64,000 bases of DNA from Apium graveolens (taxonomy: Eukaryota; Streptophyta; Magnoliopsida; Apiales; Apiaceae), in the NCBI RefSeq assembly GCF_009905375.1, contig NC_133653.1:81356911-81420910 (forward strand), in the 5' to 3' direction. Every line of letters starts with the position of its first letter. Position 1 is the first letter of the stretch. This document shows, piece after piece, positions 1 through 11,697 of the stretch. Both the position numbers and the translations under genes were made by a program. The notes under the pieces are model-generated. The model did not search any database, was not told the DNA's origin, and was given only the letters and a program-made list of their open reading frames with translations.

Positions 1-2959
1 TGTAACTGGATTATTCTTATCACCATCACCATCAATATCTTTATCTTTTGTCTGGATAGAATCTGGTGTACATTTTGTAGCAACTATCTTCTCCCCCTTT
101 TTGGCATCAGTATTTGAAAAAAGAGAAAATAGAGCATCCAGTTTGTCACCTATAGAAGAAAAATTATCTTCTAAGGAGTATAGTCTAGAGGCCATGTTGT
201 CTTGAGATTTAAAAACTTCTATGATGGTATTTTTCACACTTTTGATTTCAGCTGAGTTAGGTGTGTGAAGCAAAAATCCATCAATTTTCTCCTTGACACA
301 AGCATGAGACTTCTTCATTTCATCAAGATCGGAGTGAATTCCAAAATAGTGGAGGCCTTAAGATGCAACTTTAGATCAGGAGTTTGAATTTTATTATAGG
401 CACGATGAATATATTGCAGGCCAACAGCAGACGAGATAGAAATATTTGCAATTCTCCATTTATAATCCCATTCTCTCTGTCTAAAGTGCTCAGCATCAGG
501 ATTGTAATAAGAAGGATTTTCATTGAAGTGCGAAGAAGAACCAAAATTGGACTTCTTAGATGCATCAATCACAGTCTTAAGCTGAGCTGTGTCAGAATCA
601 TCTGCATCACTATCATTATCAGAATCAGACAAGCCGTCAGAAGAATTTGCAGAGTCAGGCCGAATTGCCTTGCCTTTGTCTAGATTCTTTGCAAGAGATG
701 CATGTGGCTGATGTGATCCTGAAACAGAAACATGGTAACATCTAAATTTATCTGTTCGTTTCAAATGATCTCATCACTTCTCACATAATGTATTTTTTTT
801 AAGAGTAATATTATTCTCACAGAAGAACCTTTATAAGTAAAGAAAACTTATAAGATTCTTGTCTCAAAGCCACCTCTCCTTTTGCCAGTACAGGAGACTA
901 CCACTCAAATTTTTAATCTGATATTTTCACACAGTCTCATGAAAGGCTCAATCACACATTTAGCAAAGAAATAAGAGATGGCTGAGAAGAGTTGTATGCT
1001 TGTCATATAAATAGAGATAACCTCAAAGAAGAGACTATTTATAATAATACAGGCATGAAAATATATGAAAAGTTAGCAATTCCTGAAGGTGACTCTTCAA
1101 GTGGAAGTGAAGAAAGTGGAGGAACAAACAGCACATCAGGATGCTTTTTCAAACTAGCAACCAGTAATGGATCATCAATTGTAGCTAGTATAGTTGAAGG
1201 ATGATTCTTAGTAGGAGCTATTGCAACATCAGGATTTGATATGTCAATAGAAGGTGAAAGACCATCATCAGTACTTTGAACTGATGGTTCTTGTAGATTC
1301 TGAGACATGTGAGCTGCTTCAGCAATGCTTGGTGAAGGTTCTTGTGTGCTCTTCTCAAAAATAGGATCATCAATAATTGCATCCACCTGTGACGATATCT
1401 CCTGATGAGTTTTCTTTTCCTGGAGTAGTTGAATAGAGTCAGCAAGAAGATCACTCTGAGCAATATTAACAATGATATGTGCAACCTCAGTGTCTACATC
1501 TTCCCTTTGAGAAGATGGTTCTTGTGTGACTGGATGTGTTGCGGTTGCTAAATCCCTTTGAGACCTAGGTTCTTGTGTACTAACATCCTTGTTAAGAGGC
1601 TGAGTCTTCTTCTTCTTTCTCATATATCCAACTACTTCTTCACTTCTTCTTTTCAATTAGCTCTTTGCAGTTTTCTTGTGTTCAGCAGTTGCTTCAAGTA
1701 CCAGAAGCTTGTCAGGCAGAGCCCTAGTATCAGTAGTTGGCTCCTTAGTTCTAGTAGTGTCAATCAAGTCATCAGGATGTTGATCAATGGACTTCTTGAT
1801 TATTGATAAGGATCCTATTGGCATCTGATCATCTGAGTCATAACTATTGTGTATGATTAGTCTTCTTTTCCTGATTGGAAAGCAGTCTTCTTTCTTCTCA
1901 CTCTTACTCAGTGAGGCTTGTTTAGCTTTCTATCCAGACGTGACGAATTTCTTAAACAGCCTTTTCTTTGTTACAACTGATGTCTTTTGAGAGACAACAA
2001 AGGAGGCTAATTTATGAGCTTGATGTGTTTGTTGTTTGGAAGAAAAAATGCTTGGGTTAGAAACAAGATGGGTGGTTTCTTCATTCTCAGCATCAGGAAC
2101 TGTGACAGAGGTGCCAGGATCAGGATTTGTAGGCACTTGTGTAGGAGTAGGTCTATTTCTTAACAAAAATTGCCTGACCTCTCTAGAAAGAAAGGGTGGT
2201 CCCGAAAATTTATTCTTTTCATCCATTTTAATATGATCAGTGATTGCTTTTTCAGAAATTTGAAAAAAGGGAGTAATTCATCATCATCAAAAATAGCATT
2301 AGGGCATAGATAATTGAAAATCAGTTGTAAAAATCTAGTATACCCTATTACTCCTGAAGAATCTTCTCTCCTAGAAATTATGAACTGTAAGATAGTATTA
2401 CCATAATCAAAATTACCAGAGTAAAGAAGAGAGTACCCAATTCTCAGAGAAGTGGATGGAAGAGCATCAAAGTTTATTGTCTTATTCAAGAAACACCTAC
2501 TGATAAAGTCAAAGAAAAAGTTCCACTCTATTTTAAGTTTGGTCCTGGCCAGTTTTCCAATTGTTGTGCTTTCTCCTTGACAGCCTAAAGTCCTGAGCAT
2601 ATCAAACAGCTGCTCAGTGGTATGAGTATCAGGAGCACCATCAAGTGCAGGAAATCTCAAGGCTTGAAGCAGAATGTCAACATCAACTTCATATATTTGG
2701 TCCTTATATTCAAAATAAAAGCCAGTATGGGTTAAATTTACAACAGCTATGTTCCAGACCTGCATGACAGCCCTGTACGATACCTTAACAGAATTTGTGA
2801 GAGCATACCCAATTGGACATAGAAGGAGAAAATCCTGAATATCATGAAAAGATGATAGTAGCTGCTGATGTGTAAGCAGAGCTAAGTAATTGTTAGTGCC
2901 AAATGTATTTCCATGATTGTGGTTTGACTGAAGAGTGGTGAAGCTTCAGAAGTTGTCAT
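1..2959 (-). pseudogene. Copia-1 post-pol ORF (ORF3), decayed, runs off the left edge
   Basis: Reading leftwards from an ATG at 2959, a long coding stretch follows pol by about 1.4 kb. One frameshift lies near 2910 and others follow. The best part is 2160-2765, about 200 codons, with a WNIAVVNL segment, a DILLQALRFPAL segment and an IEWNFFFDFISRCFLNK segment. These align in order with the equivalent ORF of Copia-2 (40985-41548). Downstream is a hydrophilic S/T/P/D-rich region with basic clusters (IRKRR, MRKKKK), then an acidic serine stretch near 600-680. Bases 1-320 hold an open frame with a coiled-coil-like segment (ASRLYSLEDNFSSIGDKLDALF). I see no signal peptide or membrane segment. Function is unknown. 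Such ORFs in SIRE-like elements are often called env-like from position alone; nothing visible here supports an envelope protein. Confidence 0.7.
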
Positions 2960-3701
2960 GATGTGAATAGTTTGTGAGAGAGAGTAAGTGTGAGATGTGC
3001 ACAGTGAAACTATGTGTATGATGAATTGTGTCACAGGATTTCTTCTGATTTTATAGATTCACTATTCAGAAATAGGTATAACACCCTCGTATAAAAAAGG
3101 TGACTTAGTGAATTTGACTTCGAACAAGGACCAATTACTGAGTAATTGAGTTTGACGGTGGAGTAAATTACGGAAGTAAAGAAAAAATACATACAGTTAT
3201 ATCAAGACACAACCATAGAAATTTGTTTATTATATAATCCACCATTAATCATTAATTAAGTGAGACACTTAATTGCAACAATAAAACTTACTCAGAGATT
3301 CATTAACACTAATAATCTGAATTTGAACATGCTGACCTGTCGTCAGGATTTGAAACCTTTCTTCTGTCAGGATTTGACTAACTCAGGATATGTCGATTCA
3401 AATTGAACATTTGTTTGTCAAAGCATCAAAAATTATTAGAAACCATAATTTTAATCAAAACAATCATCAAGAAATATGATTAAGTTGATGATGTAAAGAT
3501 TAACAGGCTTCAACAAGAACATTCACATGCTTATAATACGAGATAAGCATAGACTAAATCTTGCAATCAAAAGAAATTTCATTAATATATCAAAAGAGTA
3601 CATTTCATGAAATTTGTAGATTACATGCAAAAGATTACAAGATAATCTTAGTCTAAGATGGTGAACATCAACCGCCCTGGTCTAAGAAGTAAGGCTGTCG
3701 A
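2960..3701. other. Copia-1 spacer between small ORF and ORF3
   Basis: AT-rich stretch between two coding parts of Copia-1. I see no coding signal. It contains two close copies of a CAGGATTTGA motif (about 3342-3376), which recurs through this element. Confidence 0.5.
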
Positions 3702-3968
3702 TTAGTTCCTCCTAATGTTGACAATTAGCACTACAAGACGGATGATCCGTTCTTGCTAAAGAAGAGCCTCTCTCTGTTCTTCTTCCAAGAGATCAAGATG
3801 GAGTTGATAGTCCATCTCAAAGAACAAGAGATTTGTCTGAATCTCTTGTGGAACCAAATTCCATATCTCATCGGGAATGGCAGTGACGTGCCATTCCTAC
3901 TCCCAGTCATCATAACTGAACTTGACGTTGAAGTTTTTATAGTTCATAAACATGTTTACAAGAACCAT
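3702..3968 (-). pseudogene. Small post-pol ORF of Copia-1 (about 88 codons, two in-frame stops)
   Basis: From the ATG at 3966-3968 one frame runs 89 codons to a TAA at 3702-3704, interrupted by only two stops, both TAG. The first follows DDWE and stands where TGG is likely. The second follows EEEQREALL and stands where CAG is likely. Both fit single C-to-T or G-to-A decay. The predicted product is acidic and leucine/glutamate-rich in its second half (IPDEIWNLVPQEIQ, then MDYQLHLDLLEEEQREALL, then QERIIRLVVL), consistent with an amphipathic helix. It lies between the pol end (about 4370) and ORF3. I recognise no family. Open reading on the opposite strand of the same bases is a shadow. A non-coding leader remains possible. 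Confidence 0.5.
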
Positions 3969-4369
3969 TTTTATGAAGGAAGAAAATAGTGAGGAATAAG
4001 AGAGAGAGAGAGAATAGTTTTGTATGAGAATAGAAGATGACATGACTGAGATGAAATGACATTTAAATAGTCAAAGGAATATCAAGGAACTAGAGGACTG
4101 ATTAATGATTAAGTGTAGAGTTAACTTAATGATTTAACCAAAAGATTTCTTTTTAAGGAGCGTCTCCCTAGACTGATGTGTAATGATGACAATGAGATAT
4201 TTATTCATACATGCACATTTAGCAAATAAATTTACTTAATTTATCATGTATATAAAACTGAAATACATCAAATATTTCTGGCTTAATATCGTAAAACATA
4301 GTATTTAGGACATATCAGGATTTGATCAGTATACATCAGGATTTGATCACATAAAAATTGAAATAAATT
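3969..4369. other. Copia-1 spacer after pol
   Basis: Non-coding spacer between pol and the small ORF. It holds a short GA microsatellite (about 4000-4013) and two CAGGATTTGATC motifs (4314-4345). Nothing else is seen. Confidence 0.5.
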
Positions 4370-5905
4370 TAATTGTCCCAATTAACTATACCAAGTTAAT
4401 TCACAAGCTTTGTAAATGTTGCTTCAGGTAATGGCTTTGTGAAGATATCAGCCAGCTGCTGATCAGTAGGAACAAAATGAAGCTATATGGTTCTCTCCAT
4501 GACATACTCTCTTATGAAGTGATATCTGATACGGATGTGCTTTGTAAGAGAGTGTTGCACCGGATTTCCTGTCATAGAAATAGCACTTTGATTATCACAA
4601 TAAATAGGAATTTTTGAGAATGATAATCCATAGTCTATGAGCTGATTTCTCATCCATAACAACTGAGCACAATAACTTTCAGCTGCAATATATTCAGCCT
4701 CAACAGTTGAAGTAGAAATAGATTTCTGCTTCTTGCTAAACCATGAGACTAATCTACCTCCCAAGAACCGACAGCTCCCTGATGTACTATTCATGTCTAT
4801 TTTGCATCGAACAAAATCAGCATCTGAATATCCACATAATGCAAAATCAGCTTCCCTTGCATACCAAAGTCCAAGTGAAACAGTACCCTTGAGGTATCTG
4901 AAAATTCTCTTTACTGCAATAAGATGTGGCTCCCTTGGATTTTCCTGAAATCTCACACACAAACAAGTGACAAATATAATGTTTGGCCTGCTAGCAGTTA
5001 AGTATAACAGAGAACCAATCATACCTCTGTAAGATGTGACATCAACTGATGTACCTTCATTTGGATCAAGTTTTGTAGCAGTTGCCATAAGAGTACTTGC
5101 AGTTGCACTTTCTTGTATATTAAACCTCTTCAGTAGATTTCTTGTGTACTTGGACTGATTGATATAGATGCCATTATCAGCCTGTTTAATCTGCAAGCCT
5201 AGGAAGTCGCTCATCTCTCCCATAATACTCATTTGATATCTTGATTGCATCAACTTTGAAAGCTTATCACACAGTATTTGATTAGTTGATCCAAAAATGA
5301 TATCATCCACAAAAATTTGGATAAAATAGGGTTTTATCTATTGTACCTCTTTTGAATCCACTTTTAAGTAGAAACTGAGCAAGCGTTTCATACCATACTC
5401 TAGGTGCTTGTTTTAGTCCATAGAGTGCTTTATCAAGTCTGTAAACATAGTCAGGATATTTAGGATCCACAAATCCTGGTGGTTGTTCAACATAGACTTC
5501 TTCATCAAGTTCTCCATAGAGAAATGCACTCTTCACATCCATCTGGAAGACCTTGAACTTCTTGTGAGCAGCATATGCCAAGAAGATTCTGATTGCTTCC
5601 AACCTAGCAACATGAGCAAATGTCTCATCATAGTCAATACCTTCTTGTTGGGAATATCCTTTTGCCACAATCTTGCCTTGTTTCTAATGATAGTTCCATC
5701 AGAATCAGTCTTATTTCTAAAGACCCACTGTGTGCCCACAATTGACATGTTCTTAGTTCTAGGCACCAGCTTCCATACTTCATTTCTTTCGAACTCATTC
5801 AGTTATTCTTGCATAGCCATGACCCAATCTGCATCCTTAAGTGCATCTTCTACTTTCTTTGGTTCTTCTTTTGAAAGTAGATTATGGTATAAACATTCAT
5901 TCTAA
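4370..5905 (-). pseudogene. Copia-1 pol: reverse transcriptase and RNase H
   Basis: The minus strand encodes a copia-type reverse transcriptase followed by RNase H. RT landmarks, in order, are [23 protein letters not shown] (5480-5550), [13 protein letters not shown] (about 5410), the catalytic region with MDDIIFG at 5290-5310, and GEMSDFLGLQI. RNase H landmarks are YSDADFV, SWFSKKQKSISTSTVEAEYIAAE and the IYCDNQSAISMTGNP block (about 4560-4620). The C-terminal tail (FTKPLPEATFTKLV) follows an in-frame TAG at about 4481. A frameshift separates the palm from the fingers at about 5303-5310, and further shifts lie near 5640-5770. The enzyme would make cDNA from element RNA and degrade the RNA strand; this copy is inactive. 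Confidence 0.88.
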
Positions 5906-7479
5906 GTTGCATTTCTTCTCTTTACACCATCATCAGGATTTCCAATGATCAGATCACGAGTATGATCCTTAGTCCATTTTCTGGCACTTGAAAGTGTCCT
6001 TCTGGAGCTAGATGCTCCCCCTGAATTGTATGCCTCTTCAAATGCATTTGAGGCTCCCCCTGAATATATTGTGTTATCTCCTGATGAGATATTGGGACTT
6101 GAATCATGTTCATCTGATGTTGAATCAGCATTGGATTCTGAGAGATTAGATTGAGAAGAAACTTGAGATGATTCTTCAATGTTAGTACCATCAGCTGACC
6201 CTTGCTGTTGCTCCCCCTCAATATGTGCAGGTTCATTAGTACAGTGATTATCTTTAGAATCTGAAGGAGTGTCAGGATTTGGATCATCAGGATTTCATAG
6301 TTCATTAGAGTTTGATCCAGATTCCAACAATGCATTTTCATTTGCAAAACCAGGAATCTTCTTATCATTGAAAGATACATTTATGGAGACTACTACAGTG
6401 TATGTTCTTAGATTGAACACTCTGTATGCTTTTGATGGTGAGTATCCAACAAAGATTCCTTCATCGGCCTTTGATTCAAACTTTCCAAGCTGATCAGTAT
6501 GAGTTCTCAAAACAAAGCACTTACATCCAAATACATGAAGATGTTTGAGACTGGGCTTCTTTTCTATTTGCATTTGATAAGGAGTAACACCATGTCTGTT
6601 TATCAGTGATATTCTGAGTATAACATGTTATGTTTACTGCTTCAGCCCAAAAGTAAGTGGGTAGTTTTGCTTCTTCTAGCAGAGTTCTGCCAACTTCAAT
6701 CAAGGTTATGTTCTTCCTCTCAACAACACCATTTTGATGAGGTATACCAGGAGCTGAGAATTATTATTCTATGCCTTTGTACTTGTAGAATTCCTCCATT
6801 TTTGGGTTCTTGAATTCAGTGCCATTATCATTTCTCAGAATTTTCACTTTATGAGTGGATCCATTTTAAATTTTCCTTATGTGGTCCAGAAGAAATTCTG
6901 GAGTTTCATTCTTCCTGTGTAGAAAATAAACTCATGTATATCTAGTGAAATCATCAACAATTACAAGTGTGTACCTTTCTTGTTGATGGACATTATGTTC
7001 ACTGGTCCAAAGAGGTCCAGATGTAGCATATGATATGGCTCAGAAATGGAGAATTCAGTTTTGTTTTTGAAAGATAATCTTCGTTGTTTGAACTTTTGGA
7101 AAGCATCACAAAGACCATCAGATGAGTATAGCATGTTTGGCAACCCTCTTACAAGCTCCTTGTTGGTAAGTTCATTGATTGAATTGAAGTTGAGATGTGA
7201 GAGCTTCTTATGCCAGTTCCAGCTCTCATCTACTGAGGCCTTAGAGATAAGGCAAGTAGCTTCCTTTTCAAGACTTTCATGTTGCCTTGCTTCATAAATG
7301 CTACCATGTTTGTATCCTATCAAGATAATTTTCAGTGATTTGTTATGAACAACTTCACAGTGTGAGTCGTAGAATACAACATGATAACCTCTGTCAGTGA
7401 TTTGACTGATGCTCAGAAGATTATGTTTCAGTCCGTCCACCAGAGCTACATTCTCTATTGCTACCTTTCCAATTATCAA
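5906..7479 (-). pseudogene. Copia-1 pol: GAG-pre-integrase and integrase
   Basis: From 7479 leftwards the frame holds KHNLLSISQITDRGYHV, then the zinc-binding GAG-pre-integrase block WHKKLSHLNFNSINELTNK, then the start of the integrase core at HLDLFGPVN (about 7000). The core continues in broken frames. The 6295-6573 segment carries the C-terminal block (KHLHVFGCKCFVLR, FVGYSPSKAYRVFN). A serine/asparagine-rich linker to RT fills 5906-6290. Stops and frameshifts are frequent between 6580 and 6960. The protein would insert element cDNA into the host chromosome; this copy cannot. Confidence 0.85.
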
Positions 7480-8496
7480 GTTGTCGTATCCCAGAGTGTG
7501 TCATATATTTCCATCTCCATAAGATACATCTGGGCCAACCTTCTTCTCAAATTCTGATAGCAGGGATTTATTTCCAAACAAGTGTATTTTTCTTGTTACC
7601 CTGCAATCAGAAGAATAATTAATTAGAAGGATTTTTAAGGACCCACACTTGTTGGGCCCTCTTTTTGGACAACTTAAGCCTTTGTGTATCAGGAGTACTT
7701 TTGAAAGTTTTTCCTTTCTCAGGATTTGTCTTGTCAGAAGCAGATTTAGTAAAACCAACATAATTAAGCATACAAGCAACTTTATTAAACTTAGGCAAAG
7801 GTTCATAGTAATTGTGATACAACTTGTGATAAGAAATACAAGTATAAATTGAATGTCAGCTACTACCACAATGAAAACAAGGATTTTGTGGTTTATAAAA
7901 TACTGATCTACCCCTAACATCAGACTCGTGAATAGCAATTTTCACTTTCTTATTCCTCCTGCAACCAATAGCAAGATGATTAGTATTTCCACAGTTAAAA
8001 CAAGTTTTTCTAGAAGCATTGGGAACAACCTTGTAATTTGAATCCTTAGAAATACCTTGCTTACCATTCTTGTTTCTTTTAGACTTTTTACTTGAGGTTT
8101 TTCAGTAACCTCAGATATTTTCTTTTTCAATTGTCTTGCTGACAAAAGTCCTATCTTCTTTTCTTTCTTAACAGACTTAATAATTTTCTTGCTTTTCTTT
8201 CTTTGAGTTTTATCACTTACCAGTTTTTTCTTGTGATACTGATGTTGAACCCTTTTCAAAAGTGGATTTGGGTTCATCAGCTTCTGAAGAGATAAACTTA
8301 ACAGGAGTTTTAAGAGTAATTTTATTTTCAGTGTCAACATCATTAACTCCATCTTTATAGCCTAAGCATTCTTTCCAGTTTTTCTTTAAGATTATCTCAT
8401 GAACCTTTTTGCCTGAAACAGTCCAGGCTTTAAGGGGTTTTCTCTCATTTTCTAGATCCTTTTCTAACATACGTATCTTGCCTCAAGAATCTTAAC
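7480..8496 (-). pseudogene. Copia-1 gag C-terminus to protease, degraded
   Basis: The stretch carries the lysine-rich gag/protease junction typical of copia elements with long gags. Visible pieces are LEKDLENERKPLKAWTVSG (8470-8400), WKECLGYKDGV, lysine-rich runs near 8050-8200, a degraded CxxC-type knuckle near 7870 (PCFHCG), and QVWVLKNPSN near 7620. Protease is marked only by GNKSLLSEFEKK and VSYGDGN (7500-7575). The aspartate motif ahead of it is scrambled. The segment joins 18325 directly once Gypsy-A is removed. Confidence 0.7.
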
Positions 8497-11400
8497 TATA
8501 ACAACCCGTATATTTTTATTATTATTTAAATGAGTAATTATGAAATAAATAATTAAATAAAATATTTGTGTAAGTTATTACTCTGTCACTATGTGTATGT
8601 GATTACTAGTGTATGGAATTAAATTGCGTGGTTAATTAATGAATTGTATGATTTTGTATCATTGTTAAAAATGGTGTTATTGTAGTTTTATTTCCATAAA
8701 TACTTGGAATCTCTCTAAAATTGTTTTTATGATTTTATAATCTCAATATTTATTTTTGGGATATTATAAATTTTAGAAATCAATATTTCCTCAATTATTT
8801 AGCCCTATATGATTTTCTGATTTCATTTATTTGAAAAATCTGTATTTAATTCCCGAATTCTTCAAAAATTATGAAACTCATATTTATTTAAGTTCGGAAT
8901 ATTCCGGGAATTTTAAAATTATTTTGGGAATTTTTGAGATTAATTTCACCCGCGCGTTGATTCATTTATTTGTTAAAAGCGAGTATAAATTGCGTTTCAA
9001 AAATTATTATAAAATTATGAGAATTGCATTTTTATGAACTTCGGGATATTTATAACATTTTAAGATTATTTTTGTGATTTTCATAGTCTATTTTAAGTGC
9101 AACTTAATTCTTTATATTTCAAATTTCGAGTCAAAAACCAGATTTTCGGGAAGGGGCAGGACACGTGTTTAATTATTACCCTATGGGCTGATACGTGTCT
9201 AATTTTTTTCATCCATTGTGAATCGTGGCATTGCTGCATTGGTGGAATAAAAAAAAGAAAAAAAGATAAAACAGCAAACACGGTTCCTCCCCTGTTTTAT
9301 CACATGTACATCTCCACTCTCTCCTCTCTTCTCTCGTTACCTCTCTATCTTAATCTCTCAATTTCTCTACTCCCCTTCTTATGGCTTCCCAATTACTCAT
9401 TTCTGGTAAGGTTCCAGCCGCTATATCGGTTCCTGGGTGCTAGCTTCAGTCTTGTTCTTGGTCGATCGTGCGTATATGCGTGTGTGTATATACGCGTGTA
9501 TAGGTACAATTGAGTGATGTAGTGGTGTCACTGTTGTTGTGCTTCTTTGTGTTTCTGTTCCGGTTCTGCCGTATGTTTTTATTTTCGGCCGCTGCCGTGT
9601 GTTTTCCGGCGTGGTGGCCGGCGCGCGTATGTATGTATTGTTGCAACTCGGTTTTAATTATTTTCTGCACGAATAAATTTGATTAGTATTCGTGATGTAA
9701 TTTTTGTGCGGAAAATTATTTAATTATTTATCGGTGAAATTTCGTGTGGAAACCCGGAATTATTCGGGCACTAACGAATTTTACCGCCGTCCGCGATGAA
9801 TTTCGACGAGCGGACGGTGGACGATGATAATTTATATCTGAGTCCTAATATTTTCAAATAAATAAATACGAATAAAATATAAAGTGTGAATAATAATAAT
9901 ATATTGGGTGGAATTGAAGATTGGGATTTGTGAAGTGAATTTCAGAGATGATACTGGGTGGATTGTGATTGTGAATTAATGTGGTTGTTATTGTATGTTG
10001 ACGTCGATTGTGTTCGACGGGTAGACCGGCAAACAGAGGGAGTGCTGCCCAATTTTTTTTTATAATCGTACCTACGTGTTATAATAAAATATGTTATAAC
10101 TATATCGGATAACCCTGTTTTCTTATAACGACGGGTATATGTATTTTTAGAATATGAGTACGGAGTCGGATTGTGAATATATGAGTCTTAATTATAGTAT
10201 GCGTGTTTATAATTCGTTTATGTGCGATTCGGGATTGTTATCATCGGGGTAGGATTAAAGAAAGGATATGTGAAGCATACCTAGACGTCTAACGTAGGGT
10301 ATTTCGGCTCTGTAGGTTCTAGTCGAAGGACTTCAGAAGTGAGATCGAACTAAGATAACCTAGTGATCAGTCGGCAACCACAGCGAGGTTCTTAAGCGAA
10401 AGACCTGAACGTTGAAGTCGGATCCAGGATAGTCAAATAGTAAAGCGATAGAGCCGAGTGTCTTGAATCAGTTCAAGGCCAATCAGAGATAGTTGTAACG
10501 CTCTGCAAGGCAAGTACTCCTGACCATTCTTTTATTGTTCAGTACATATGAATAGCTAAATGTTTTATTCTCGTAATAGAACGGAAACATTTTAGGTTAC
10601 GTATCCCCTGTAGTTGTAAATCACTGTTTTCAAATTGTTTTGGGGAAAAGTAACTTCTGAAAACACCTATCTCTAAACATGGTTAAAATGAAAGGAAGTT
10701 TTGAATAGTGTGTTGTGGCAGAATAGTTTTAAAAAGAGATAGGTGATAGTGATTTTGGAAACTGGATAAAGAGACTTTTTTAATCCACCTATATCGTGGA
10801 AGGTTTTGATCCACCTATCTCGTGGAATTTTGGAAAGAGGCAAAAAGGGAATTCAGTTGATCTATTGGAGTTGCGTAAGAGGCCCGTTATTCGGTAACGG
10901 CCCAGCATTTGGTTGTGTAAGTGGCTAATTGGGTTGGGCATTCTGTTTAACCGATTAGTCCAGCATGGGGGAAAGACCTAGCTAGTCTTTTCCCAAGTTC
11001 CGGAACACATTCTATTTATGGATGGCCTCTAGTCGCTGTCCGGTGAGGGTAGACTGATCATCTATCTTCACCCATTAAACGTTCAATAGATTTGATTGAT
11101 TCAGTTTTAAAATTTATTTAACAAATCAACTTATTGAGACAGATGATGTGAAAATGAAATAGCATGCTAAGCCTTGATTCTGGCAATTATACGCAACACA
11201 CGACTGATATTGTTGTTTCTAATAGCATGCTAGTTTTGAATATCCAGTTATGAATGCTTTCTAACGAGTTATGAATTCTGTTCCTATCATTGTTTTATCA
11301 TACATTGTTTCATTTTTTTTATATAGCGGTACTACTGAGCAAGCAATTGCTCACCCTTGCAGAATATTTTATATATATATATTGCAAATGCTTAGGAGAT

Positions 11401-11683
11401 TCTTCCGCGGTAGTCAGGGCAGAGTTCCAGTTCCTTTTGGTGTCAGGCTCCTCTGAGGTAGTTGTGCTGGACGAAATATGGTCTGTTGAGTTGGTGTATT
11501 AGGTTAATTGTATCAGGATAAATTGTAGTAAGTTGGTGTTTGTAATAGTTGTAACCTAAGTCATACTTAAACCTGGAAAAGATCTTGGTAAAGGGGTCGT
11601 AGTTATATCCTGTTATTGAATTGTTTATCTTATGGTTATTGTTGATGACGTCAACTCCTGACCCCGGGGTTGAGGCCGTCACA
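8497..11683 (+). repeat. Gypsy-A 5' LTR (3187 bp)
   Basis: Starts TATAACAACCCG and ends GGCCGTCACA, followed by the primer-binding site. It begins with TA rather than TG. It carries about 821 bp (10507-11327) that the 3' LTR lacks. It lacks about 30 bp and about 150 bp found in the 3' LTR near 16930 and 17380. Open frames inside (for example around 9100-9500) occur in both LTRs but match no protein I know. Confidence 0.92.
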
Positions 11684-11685
11684 GT

Positions 11686-11697
11686 TGGTATCAGAGC
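11686..11697 (+). other. Gypsy-A primer-binding site
   Basis: TGGTATCAGAGC lies 2 bases after the LTR end. This is the standard complement to the 3' end of initiator tRNA-Met in plant LTR retrotransposons. Confidence 0.9.

Noticed and set aside
1..2959. Calling the post-pol ORF an envelope gene
   Set aside because: No signal peptide, cysteine-rich surface domain or membrane anchor can be seen; only the position is env-like.
3753..3989. 78-codon plus-strand open frame overlapping the small Copia-1 ORF
   Set aside because: It is antisense to the better-supported minus-strand frame, and its residues look like a complement of the Leu/Glu-rich segment.
9097..9513. 138-codon open frame in the Gypsy-A 5' LTR, with a counterpart at 16482-16802
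   Set aside because: Both lie in LTR DNA, the N-terminal halves disagree between copies, and low-complexity CT-rich DNA explains the openness.
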